From positions 1 through 28,795 of IMG/VR virus record IMGVR_UViG_3300021373_001532: a stretch of 28,795 nt of DNA; one strand, 5' to 3'. The stretch comes from a virus. Positions 17,938 through 25,235 of the stretch are shown here, piece by piece. The position numbers were made by a program, and so were the translations under genes. The notes beneath the pieces are model-generated. The model was not told the DNA's origin. It searched no databases and worked only from the letters and a program-made list of their open reading frames with translations. Position 1 is the stretch's first letter; each line of letters starts with the position of its first letter.

Positions 17938-18381
17938 TTATGTAAGACCATTATCCTCATCAAATTTAAACTGTAATTTTTCAGATATATTATACGGCAA
18001 ATACGTAAGTTCGCATTCAATTTGTAGTCCGCTTTCGTAAGGAACTACGTCTATTGCTGATACCGAAACCCTTGGGTCAAAGTTAACAATTTCTGTAACA
18101 TTTTTTACTATTGCAGATTTTAAATTTTCTGTAAGTGGTTCAAAAAGTACGTCCCATATAATAGTACCAAATTCTGGATTTTCTAATTTTTCTCCTTGAC
18201 GGATATGAAAATGGTTGATAAGATCTTGTTTAATAAGTGCAATATCATATAGTGTATTCGTAGAATTTTCTGGGTTGGCTGTCGATATGCCCCTATAGGC
18301 TCTGCTTTCAACCACAGGAAGAGGTTTTTTGTTAGTGCTAACTTCTACTGTTTTATATAATGATTTCTCTTTTGTGCTCAT
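17938..18381 (-). CDS. gp25: Baseplate wedge protein gp25 (GPW/gp25 family)
   Basis: This is a small baseplate wedge component that in T4 binds gp6 and gp53 and starts sheath polymerisation; homologues occur in contractile tails and type VI secretion. At 147 residues it is close to T4 gp25 (132). The family core is visible: YDIALIKQDLINHFHIRQGEK, then NPEFGTIIWDVLFEPL and the strand with FDPRVSVSAIDVVPYESG. The first 40 residues are a basic/Ser-rich extension. The ATG start at 18381 lies 16 bp after the gp5 stop. Upstream, the only ribosome-binding match is a weak TAGG. Confidence 0.93.
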   Translation of the reverse strand: MSTKEKSLYKTVEVSTNKKPLPVVESRAYRGISTANPENSTNTLYDIALIKQDLINHFHIRQGEKLENPEFGTIIWDVLFEPLTENLKSAIVKNVTEIVNFDPRVSVSAIDVVPYESGLQIECELTYLPYNISEKLQFKFDEDNGLT

Positions 18382-18397
18382 GTCTATATTTACCTAC

Positions 18398-20872
18398 TTA
18401 TTGTGGACCTGAAATTGGCTGATCTACACCCTTTCCTGCTTCAATGTTTGTTCCTGCTGGTTCTGTAGTTAATGATGCTTTTGGTGTAAGTTCACCGTTA
18501 ACTAGTTTACTGTAAAACCCTTTACCTATGCCAATACGTCTACTTGTTTCTGCACCACCTTGATTAGCATACCCAACTGCTTTTCTAAATGATTCTCCTA
18601 AAGCAGAAAAACTAGATTCAGCTGGGCTAATACCCTTACTTGCAATATAAGCGACAGCAATTTTAGTTGCAAAAATTGGGTCATTAACTAAGTCAGGATT
18701 TTCTACAATCTCAGGAGTACCTGCTTTTGCACCGTATGTTTCGTAGTTTCCTTTAAAAGTTAACTGTATTAAACCTCGACCTCTATATTTGTAGCCTTCG
18801 TCTTGTGCATTTCCATAACGTCCACCATATAATGTATTACCTATTGCGGCTGGACCTGCATTTGCAAGTTCTTGAGCAAACGCATCAGTTTTAACACGAC
18901 TTGGATATACTTGACGCAGACGTCTAGCACTGTAGTTTAAATTTTCGCTTCGTGGTTTAAATCCGCATTCTGCTTGAGGTTGTGCCATAGCCATTGCAAG
19001 ATATTCTGCATTTCCTGCTGTTACCCCTTCAGGATTATTGTCTGGGTTTGCACTATTCAAACATGTAGCAGGATCAAGCCCAAGTTTTGTTATTAATTCA
19101 TTTAAGAAAAATTGCTGAAGATCAGTTACTGGTACAGGTTTAGCAGGTTGATCTCCAATTGGTCCTACTTCTCCTGGAACAACTGTTTGTGCGCCATCAA
19201 CGTTTGCTCGTTGTCTGTATTCGCCGCTTACTGGTTGTTCATCTCTCGCATCGTTAACTAACGGAGTTGTTTCTCTTAATGTAGGACTTGGTGAAGTTAT
19301 TGGATTAGTTTTACTTGGAGTAAAGACTAGTGGATCTAAACTTTCATGACCTAACCATGGTTCGTGTTGTGGAACTCTAACAGGGAATAAAGCAGGTGCT
19401 GCTACTAATGCTTGAGACGCTTCTGTTGCTTCTGCCGCAGAAGTTGCTTCTGGGCCACCGTTAGTTTGACCATTCATGTGTATTTCTGTCGCTGTCTCAA
19501 CATGATTGCCACCACTTAATATTTGTGTGTCGCCTTCGGCTGTAAAATAATTGTATCCCGGTGTATTAAGATCTAAGTTTGCTTGTTTATCTTTTCTATC
19601 ACCCACAGTAAGAATATCAAGTGTTGCCTTACTTGTTATAGAATGAGCGTCAGTAACAATTAAGTCTCCTGATCCACCAACAAATAATTTTTGATTTGCA
19701 CCAACAAACTGATCTAAATCTGCACCAACATCAATTTTACTGTTAACTCCAATTTTTACATCACTGTTTACAGCCGCTGTCATTTTATAATCTCTACCAG
19801 CATTTATATTAACATCTCTACTTGCTGACATGTTGATATCTCTATCTGCACTTATGTTTAAATCAACTGAAGTTCTAATAGATATACTATCGTCTGCAAA
19901 AATATCAATTTTACCATTGGACGACATTTCAATCCACGAACTTCCTCTAGCATTACCTATGTAAATTAAATCTTCTGAATTGTGTAATAGTATTTGATGG
20001 CCTGTTCTTGTACGAAGTCTTACAGACTCATTAAATGGTATTGTGGGCAATCCGTCTGTTTCGTCTTGTAAAACATCAGCATATTGCGAAGGGCCTTGCC
20101 CTGCAAAACTTTTTCTTAAAAGTTTGTCGTCGCCATCATCAAACACCAATGATGTTCCGCCTAGTCTTGCTGAATGAATATTATCTCTTGCACCATGTAA
20201 TCCTTGTGGTGATTTAGGTGCGCCATCTCTTTTATCTAATGGACCTGGAGTTGATATACCAAATACCATACTAGGAACTTCACGCCTAGCACTTGCACTT
20301 GATATGCCTCGTATTTCATCACGGAGTAATCCTTGAGCTCCAAGGGTTATTTCAAAGTCTTTATTAACAGGCTTTAAATATGTGCTAGGAACATTACCTG
20401 ATACTACGCCAGGAACGGCTTTATTAAATTCACCAACTGGAAGTTTTTGATTAATGTCTTCGTTGTTAAATTTTGATCCTGGTCTAGATTCAGGAAGTGT
20501 AAAGTTCATATACATGTCTTGTACGCAACCTATCCAATAACCGTTACTGATATTGCCTTCAACAAATATTACTATAACTTTAGTACCAACATCGGGAGGT
20601 ACAGCCCAAAATCCAGATACTTGTTGTGTGTTTTGATATGTATCGTTTTTGTTATTTCCGTTAAGAGGAGTACTATTATAAAAAGGTGACATATACGAAA
20701 CTGTAACAACTTGACCTGTACGCTCTGGCTGGTTACCAGAAGAAGAATTTTTTAATAGTTCAACTTGTAATGATCCCATAAATTTAGTATCAAGATGACT
20801 TACAACAATCGCTTCATAAGGACCTGGGTTAATAGGTGCCTTAGGGAATACTGACCTTCTTTCTTGTGCCAT
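18398..20872 (-). CDS. gp5: Baseplate hub/needle protein gp5 with C-terminal GH19-type muralytic domain
   Basis: The central spike locally opens the cell wall during tail contraction. Residues 15-125 look like the gp5 OB-fold, with strands around EAIVVSHLDTKFMGSLQVEL and FWAVPPDVGTKVIVIFVEG. Residues about 280-440 are a repetitive beta-helix (DISIRT, DLNISADRDINMSASRDVNI and similar units of about eight residues), as in the T4 gp5 needle. A Pro/Thr-rich linker follows. Residues 590-795 resemble GH19 chitinase-like endolysins: QAECGF with Glu635, SENLNYSA with Glu643, and YKYRGRGLIQLT with Thr705 fit the family's catalytic Glu/Glu/Thr. T4 gp5 (575 residues) instead has a GH24 lysozyme between OB-fold and helix. 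The ATG overlaps the upstream stop (TAATG). Confidence 0.88.
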   Translation of the reverse strand: MAQERRSVFPKAPINPGPYEAIVVSHLDTKFMGSLQVELLKNSSSGNQPERTGQVVTVSYMSPFYNSTPLNGNNKNDTYQNTQQVSGFWAVPPDVGTKVIVIFVEGNISNGYWIGCVQDMYMNFTLPESRPGSKFNNEDINQKLPVGEFNKAVPGVVSGNVPSTYLKPVNKDFEITLGAQGLLRDEIRGISSASARREVPSMVFGISTPGPLDKRDGAPKSPQGLHGARDNIHSARLGGTSLVFDDGDDKLLRKSFAGQGPSQYADVLQDETDGLPTIPFNESVRLRTRTGHQILLHNSEDLIYIGNARGSSWIEMSSNGKIDIFADDSISIRTSVDLNISADRDINMSASRDVNINAGRDYKMTAAVNSDVKIGVNSKIDVGADLDQFVGANQKLFVGGSGDLIVTDAHSITSKATLDILTVGDRKDKQANLDLNTPGYNYFTAEGDTQILSGGNHVETATEIHMNGQTNGGPEATSAAEATEASQALVAAPALFPVRVPQHEPWLGHESLDPLVFTPSKTNPITSPSPTLRETTPLVNDARDEQPVSGEYRQRANVDGAQTVVPGEVGPIGDQPAKPVPVTDLQQFFLNELITKLGLDPATCLNSANPDNNPEGVTAGNAEYLAMAMAQPQAECGFKPRSENLNYSARRLRQVYPSRVKTDAFAQELANAGPAAIGNTLYGGRYGNAQDEGYKYRGRGLIQLTFKGNYETYGAKAGTPEIVENPDLVNDPIFATKIAVAYIASKGISPAESSFSALGESFRKAVGYANQGGAETSRRIGIGKGFYSKLVNGELTPKASLTTEPAGTNIEAGKGVDQPISGPQ
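18488..19105 (-). other. GH19 chitinase/lysozyme-like domain of gp5
   Basis: This covers gp5 residues about 590-795. The putative catalytic Glu635 codon is at 18968-18970. The two Glu residues are eight apart and Thr705 lies 62 residues after the second, close to the spacing I recall for phage GH19 endolysins. Substrate peptidoglycan is inferred from the family and from the location in the tail spike. Confidence 0.75.
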
Positions 20873-23163
20873 TATGCTCTTGCTCCTATGTAACCAGAAC
20901 CTTCGTTATTTTGCGAAGTACTAGCATCACCCTCTTTAATAACTGTTTCAGTGTTTGGTGCTACTGTTTCATTAGTGTCGCTTTCTTGATTAAGCACTCT
21001 GATAGCTCTTATATTTTGTTTAAATTGTCCTGCTGCAATGGTGTTTTCTACTTGTAATACTCTGTATAGCCCACTAAATGCTTTTACTGGTTGTGTATCT
21101 CCAGGAAACTCCATGCCGCCATCATCTTTGTAATCAATTGGCGTTCTAAAATTTAAATTCATCAAAACTTCGTTTTGTTCATGTGACGGCGTATTATCAA
21201 TAGTAAGAGATTTTTTAAATAGTGGATTTGGTAATGCAGAATAATTGCCTTGGCCGCTGTCTGCCATAAAGAACGGATCTCCCATTATTTCTAATTCAAT
21301 AGTTAGCAAGTCTACATCTGAATTTACTAGTGCTTCGTGAAAGTCTCTTGCAATTCTAACTGCGGTAGTATTTGTTCCTCTGCCGCCGCCGGAATATCCG
21401 CTGTCTTTAGCATCTGATTGTAACGACTGTGACGACCCACTATCGCTTTTTACTCCAGCAACACCGTCTGCTGTTTTAACTTTTACAGATTCGTTTGGTT
21501 TTGCGGAATCTACAGCATTTAGTTTTTCAGCTGACGAACCTTCTGCAATGTCTGCCGATATTGATTTATAGTAAGCATTGTCAAGTTTAATTTCAAAATT
21601 TAATATGTCTTTATTTAGACCAGTGTAAATGTAGTTGTATTCTTTAACAGCTCTTTTAGCCCTTGCTTTAACTCCTGTTGCTGGTGCATTAGGTGCTTTA
21701 AATATCGATGCATCTACAAAATAAGGATATACTCTATAAACATAAAGTTTAGGATGTTCGCCAGTTGCTGTTGCTGCTTCTTTATCTTCGTTTAAGAAAA
21801 CTTGTGTATCAATTCTAAACCAAGGTATTTCGCCATCTGATCCTTCTTTAGCAAATTCGGCTATTGCTTTTCCGTAATCACTTACTAGTATAAGTTCTTC
21901 TATTATTCTTTCAATAGACGTACCTTTAGCAAATGTAAATGTTTTAAAGTCGTTACTAATTGATAACTTATCGCTTCTGTATACTTTTTTGTCTTTGTCA
22001 TATGTAAACTTAGACAACCCAAAAGGAACATCGCCTTGGTCAATAAAACTTCCTGTTATTTTTGATGTGCCAATCATGTTAGCATTATCAATAGATTCTG
22101 ATTGTTTTTTAACGGCTTCTTCAGTTGCTGTTTGTTTTTTACCAGCTGATAAAGCTAAAATTTTATTCCTAAATTCTGAAAAGTTTTCTGGTGCTTTGTC
22201 ATCAGTGCCACTAACACTTTCATATAGTCGTTGCATATATTCATCTTCAGTTACTGGTGCTCCGGCTTCGGATGTTAACTGTGCCAATGAAGCAAGCTCT
22301 TTTGGAAATAAAAATACATACTGATCTGGTGATTTGATTTGTTTTTTATCTTCTTGATCTAACAATCTTTCGTTAAGCACTGTTGACAAACTTTGACCAC
22401 CTGTTTGTAATAATGTTAACATGTTATCACCTGTTAAAACTGTATCTGTTTTAACTGTTTGTATTTCATCTGTTAGTGCAGTTTCGTTCCAGGCTACAGC
22501 TCTAACAGCATAGTGGCTGCCTCCTTGGTCAACTGTTAGTGACGAATTAATTAGTTTAATTGGAAAATGTCTTATTTCGTTAGTAGGAATAACTTGACCG
22601 TCATCGTTATATCCTACAAATCTAATGCTTAATAAAAAAGGAGCTCTATTGTATGCAGAATCGTCACCGTTTGCATCTTTAACTGCTTTCTGTAATGTTT
22701 GATAAAACAACCCCATACTATAAGGTTCAGTTACTTCAAATGATATTGAAGTAGCATTAGTAGTTCGTGTTCGTGATGTAGGCATAATGATTGTTTTGAT
22801 TTCAACATTATCAATAAAGTATTCTAATTGTTTGTTTGCACTTTCGTATGCAGTTAAGGCTTTCTTTGCTCCGGCGCCACCACCGGATTGTAAAACAATT
22901 GAAGATCCAGAGCCAGTCAGCCTATAAGTTGCGTCAGGATTATTAACTTCAAACGGACTAAGTGCTGATAATGTAATAATAGTGTTTGAACTAGCAAATT
23001 TTTCTAATGTATTAGGTAATGGTAAATCGCCAAGTAAAGTTTTAAAAAAGTCTTCGGCAGATTGACTACTGCTTTCGTTGCTTTCTTGAGTTGGCTTTTC
23101 TGTCTTTTCCTCTGCGGGAGGTGTTCCACTGCTAACTTCTATGTTTCCGCCATTGTCAGCCAA
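20872..23163 (-). CDS. Hub-like virion structural protein, candidate gp27 counterpart
   Basis: This 763-residue protein lies between gp53 and gp5. The first 45 residues are disordered and Glu/Ser/Thr-rich. A folded region follows (about 110-250), with IDNVEIKTIIMPTSRT, ISFEVTEPYSMGLFYQTLQ and FLLSIRFVGYNDDG. Residues about 570-620 are Ser/Gly-rich, and the C-terminus ends EGSGYIGARA. Marine T4-like phages carry a similar structural protein next to gp5. By position it could serve as the hub torus like T4 gp27 (391 residues), but I cannot show homology. The start is TTG at 23163-23161, supported by an AGGAG ribosome-binding site six bases upstream. It begins one base after the gp53 stop and overlaps the gp5 start by one base. 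Confidence 0.75.
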   Translation of the reverse strand: MADNGGNIEVSSGTPPAEEKTEKPTQESNESSSQSAEDFFKTLLGDLPLPNTLEKFASSNTIITLSALSPFEVNNPDATYRLTGSGSSIVLQSGGGAGAKKALTAYESANKQLEYFIDNVEIKTIIMPTSRTRTTNATSISFEVTEPYSMGLFYQTLQKAVKDANGDDSAYNRAPFLLSIRFVGYNDDGQVIPTNEIRHFPIKLINSSLTVDQGGSHYAVRAVAWNETALTDEIQTVKTDTVLTGDNMLTLLQTGGQSLSTVLNERLLDQEDKKQIKSPDQYVFLFPKELASLAQLTSEAGAPVTEDEYMQRLYESVSGTDDKAPENFSEFRNKILALSAGKKQTATEEAVKKQSESIDNANMIGTSKITGSFIDQGDVPFGLSKFTYDKDKKVYRSDKLSISNDFKTFTFAKGTSIERIIEELILVSDYGKAIAEFAKEGSDGEIPWFRIDTQVFLNEDKEAATATGEHPKLYVYRVYPYFVDASIFKAPNAPATGVKARAKRAVKEYNYIYTGLNKDILNFEIKLDNAYYKSISADIAEGSSAEKLNAVDSAKPNESVKVKTADGVAGVKSDSGSSQSLQSDAKDSGYSGGGRGTNTTAVRIARDFHEALVNSDVDLLTIELEIMGDPFFMADSGQGNYSALPNPLFKKSLTIDNTPSHEQNEVLMNLNFRTPIDYKDDGGMEFPGDTQPVKAFSGLYRVLQVENTIAAGQFKQNIRAIRVLNQESDTNETVAPNTETVIKEGDASTSQNNEGSGYIGARA

Positions 23164-23176
23164 TTTATACTCCTAA
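23161..23176 (-). promoter_or_regulatory. Ribosome-binding site fixing a TTG start of the hub-like gene
   Basis: The minus strand reads TAGGAG, then TATAAA, then TTG. The Shine-Dalgarno match lies within the last codons of gp53 with normal spacing, and no ATG in frame is equally well placed. The TATAAA before the TTG resembles part of a late promoter but is too close to the start to serve this gene. Confidence 0.6.
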
Positions 23177-23467
23177 AAGTCGTTTTAATTTAGAATCCTG
23201 CGGAAGATATATTTCTGTGCCTGCAATCATATCATAAATTGGATCTTTAATTACATCCATATTACGTTGTGCAAATACCCACCATAGTTTACTGTCTCCG
23301 TATACATCATATGCTAATAGATCTGGCCTATGTGTATATTGTGGTTGTATAGTATATAATACATCATCAGACTCTTTTGGAACAGGTCTGATTTTTAAAA
23401 GTCCTAGATATTCCTCGCCTTCAATTTTAGTATTGTGCCAAGGACTGCTTGTTGTGTAAGTTGCCAT
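23165..23467 (-). CDS. gp53: Baseplate wedge protein gp53-like
   Basis: This is a baseplate wedge component. In T4, gp53 (196 residues) joins gp6, gp7 and gp25 and helps clamp neighbouring wedges. This copy has 100 residues, with the recognisable core YTHRPDLLAYDVYGDSKLWW, FAQRNMDVIKDPIYD and the C-terminal AGTEIYLP, which resembles a LysM-like end. It is shorter than T4 gp53, as in marine relatives. The ATG at 23467 overlaps the gp48-like stop (TAATG) and has no strong ribosome-binding site, suggesting translational coupling. Confidence 0.8.
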   Translation of the reverse strand: MATYTTSSPWHNTKIEGEEYLGLLKIRPVPKESDDVLYTIQPQYTHRPDLLAYDVYGDSKLWWVFAQRNMDVIKDPIYDMIAGTEIYLPQDSKLKRLLGV

Positions 23468-24264
23468 TAAATATACCCGCTATCGTTTCCAATATATCCG
23501 CCATTGATAAATGACTTCATACTAAATTGTTGTGTTTTGCTACGTGAGTAAATTGGTGATAATGTAATTGCTACCTGACTTTGTGTTGGTACAAAAGAAT
23601 AAGTTTCATTACCTTCTGGAAAATCTGTTTTTAAGTAATCAACATCAGCAGGCATATCAACTGTAAAGTTTTTAATAATACATGAAACATTGTTAAACAC
23701 AAAATCACCGTAACCATTTAGTTTAACAACGGGTGGTGGATTACCTGCATTATCTCCTGCTCCATAAAACATTTTAGTTACAGTTCTTAGATAATGTACA
23801 GCGGCACACCAGTAACGTGCTTCTTGTGCATTTTGTACAAAAAAGTCACCTGTGATAACCATGTCATCCACTTGTGATGCTTGATAGTTATAAAACGGAT
23901 AATTAGTATGTATAGGCTGCAATGCATTATAGTTTGCACTATGACTCATTAGTATTGTAGGAGTAAAAGGAAAACATAAGCCTCCAGTTTTCTTTAAAGG
24001 AGCAAAAGCATCACTATCTATGATCGACGGAATACTTAATTTGACACGCCAATCGTTACCTTCATCTTCTTTAATACTCGCTGTTGCAAACTCAGCTTTT
24101 AACGGATCACTACTAGGTCCTTTACGTAATAACTTTCCAAGACCCGTTGAATCGGCAATATCCTCGAGGGCGCCTTTACCAGCGTCAACGAGCGAGTTTC
24201 CTGTTTTGGATAAGTCTTTAACAAAACTTGATCCGGCTTTTTGTAAATGTGAGCCAATCGACAT
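23467..24264 (-). CDS. gp48: Baseplate tail-tube cap protein gp48-like
   Basis: This is the first gene of the minus-strand operon. Its 265 residues have a Gly/Lys-rich, helical N-terminus of about 60 residues, then WRVKLSIPSIIDSDAFAPL, FPFTPTILMSHSANYNALQ, a stretch with NAQEARYWCAAVHYLRTVTK, and KLNGYGDFVFNNVSC. This resembles the marine phage protein annotated gp48, which in T4 (364 residues) sits on the hub and nucleates the tail tube; gp54 is the alternative. The C-terminus carries two GYI motifs (GGYIGNDSGYI). The ATG has an AGGAGAG ribosome-binding site and a late-type motif upstream. Confidence 0.72.
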   Translation of the reverse strand: MSIGSHLQKAGSSFVKDLSKTGNSLVDAGKGALEDIADSTGLGKLLRKGPSSDPLKAEFATASIKEDEGNDWRVKLSIPSIIDSDAFAPLKKTGGLCFPFTPTILMSHSANYNALQPIHTNYPFYNYQASQVDDMVITGDFFVQNAQEARYWCAAVHYLRTVTKMFYGAGDNAGNPPPVVKLNGYGDFVFNNVSCIIKNFTVDMPADVDYLKTDFPEGNETYSFVPTQSQVAITLSPIYSRSKTQQFSMKSFINGGYIGNDSGYI

Positions 24265-24283
24265 ATTACTCTCCTATATAAAG

Positions 24284-24291
24284 TATTTAGT
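24284..24291 (-). promoter_or_regulatory. Late promoter motif upstream of the baseplate operon
   Basis: The minus strand reads ACTAAATA, a TAAATA core with one mismatch to NATAAATA. It ends 19 nt before the gp48-like ATG, almost the same distance as the motif before gp6. It directly abuts and shares one base with the -35 box of the divergent gp55 promoter. Confidence 0.5.
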
Positions 24292-24319
24292 TGACTTTAT
24301 TAACAGAGTAGTTTATAAT
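24291..24319 (+). promoter_or_regulatory. Sigma70-type promoter for gp55
   Basis: TTGACT at 24291-24296 and TATAAT at 24314-24319 are separated by 17 nt, one mismatch from the bacterial consensus. The gp55 ATG lies 23 nt after the -10 box, with a GGAG ribosome-binding site at 24334-24337. This fits early or middle expression by unmodified host polymerase. Confidence 0.8.
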
Positions 24320-24342
24320 AGATACTAACAACTGGAGAAATC

Positions 24343-25173
24343 ATGAGAAAAGTAAATTACTTAAACAATAAAGATATTTTAAAAGAAATACACAAGTCTA
24401 AATCAAAATTTAGCAGTTTTACCGATGATTCATACGCTCAATACGACATTATACTTCCGTCTATTGAAAAAATTAACATTAGAACTATTGCTGAAGCAAA
24501 ACGCAATAAAGCCAAGCGATTGCAAGTAGAAGCATTTGATGCTGCTAAGTTAGCAGGTATAAAGTGTAAACAAGCAGAGTTCGAGGTTGACTATAGAAAA
24601 ATTACCAAATATGAGCTAATTTTTAGAATTATGACTTTTGACCATATACCAGAAGAGTTAGGTCGAAAGAAGAATCCAAAAACTATTGCTGATACTAAAG
24701 TAAAACTAAACTTTCCTCCGTATGTTCATTACAAGTTTAACGACAAAGATGAACTAGAAATGGTAGGAAAAAGCCATTGGGTTGGCGGTATGAGTAACGG
24801 ATACTTTTCTAAAGATCATACTCAAGTTACAGAAAAACTTGCTCGCATGTGGATGAAACTTGTAGACCGCTATGCTACTAGAGGTAATGTAAGAGGATAC
24901 ACATACAACGACGAAATGAAAGGGCAAGCAATATTACAATTATCACAGATAGGACTACAATTCGATGAATCTAAAAGTAATAATCCTTTTGCTTACTATA
25001 CCGCTGCTGTTACTAATTCATTTGTACGTGTCATTAATATCGAAAAGCGTAACCAAAATATTAGAGATGATATTTTAGAAATGAACAACATGAATCCTAG
25101 TTATACAAGACAACACGCAGGCGACTGGGAAGCACAGCAAAAAAGAGAAATGGAAAAAAATCAGGCCAAATAA
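24343..25173 (+). CDS. gp55: Late-transcription sigma factor gp55, with long N-terminal extension
   Basis: This sigma subunit directs host RNA polymerase to phage late promoters. The C-terminal part (about residues 160-250) carries the marine gp55 signature: YNDEMKGQAILQLSQIGLQF, DESKSNNPFAYYTAAVTNSF and the segment with RVINIEKRNQNIRDDILEMN. At 276 residues it exceeds T4 gp55 (185). The first 140 residues (MRKVNYLNNKDILKEIHKSK and a Lys/Arg-rich helix around 48-65) are an extension with no assignment. The gene is divergent from the tail operon it should activate and has its own sigma70-type promoter. The ATG at 24343 is well supported by GGAG. Confidence 0.85.
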   Translation: MRKVNYLNNKDILKEIHKSKSKFSSFTDDSYAQYDIILPSIEKINIRTIAEAKRNKAKRLQVEAFDAAKLAGIKCKQAEFEVDYRKITKYELIFRIMTFDHIPEELGRKKNPKTIADTKVKLNFPPYVHYKFNDKDELEMVGKSHWVGGMSNGYFSKDHTQVTEKLARMWMKLVDRYATRGNVRGYTYNDEMKGQAILQLSQIGLQFDESKSNNPFAYYTAAVTNSFVRVINIEKRNQNIRDDILEMNNMNPSYTRQHAGDWEAQQKREMEKNQAK

Positions 25174-25177
25174 GGGC

Positions 25178-25206
25178 TTGACATTCCTCTACATTTACGC
25201 TATAAT
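25178..25206 (+). promoter_or_regulatory. Consensus sigma70 promoter for gp47-gp46
   Basis: TTGACA at 25178-25183 and TATAAT at 25201-25206 with a 17-nt spacer exactly match the bacterial housekeeping consensus. The promoter begins five bases after the gp55 stop, in a 59-bp gap, and precedes the gp47 start by 26 nt. Confidence 0.88.
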
Positions 25207-25220
25207 ATTAACTAAGATTA

Positions 25221-25235
25221 AAGGACTTTATTTTG
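25221..25235 (+). promoter_or_regulatory. Ribosome-binding site and TTG start of gp47
   Basis: AAGGA at 25221-25225 lies seven bases before TTG at 25233-25235. The residues right after it (FKKAAVFTDIHFG) are the conserved N-terminus of the phosphoesterase, so an internal ATG start would remove motif I. Confidence 0.75.

Noticed and set aside
21989-24328. Plus-strand ORFs at 21989 and 24020, opposite the hub-like and gp48-like genes
   Set aside because: They are antisense shadows. The one ending at 24328 runs through the divergent promoter region.
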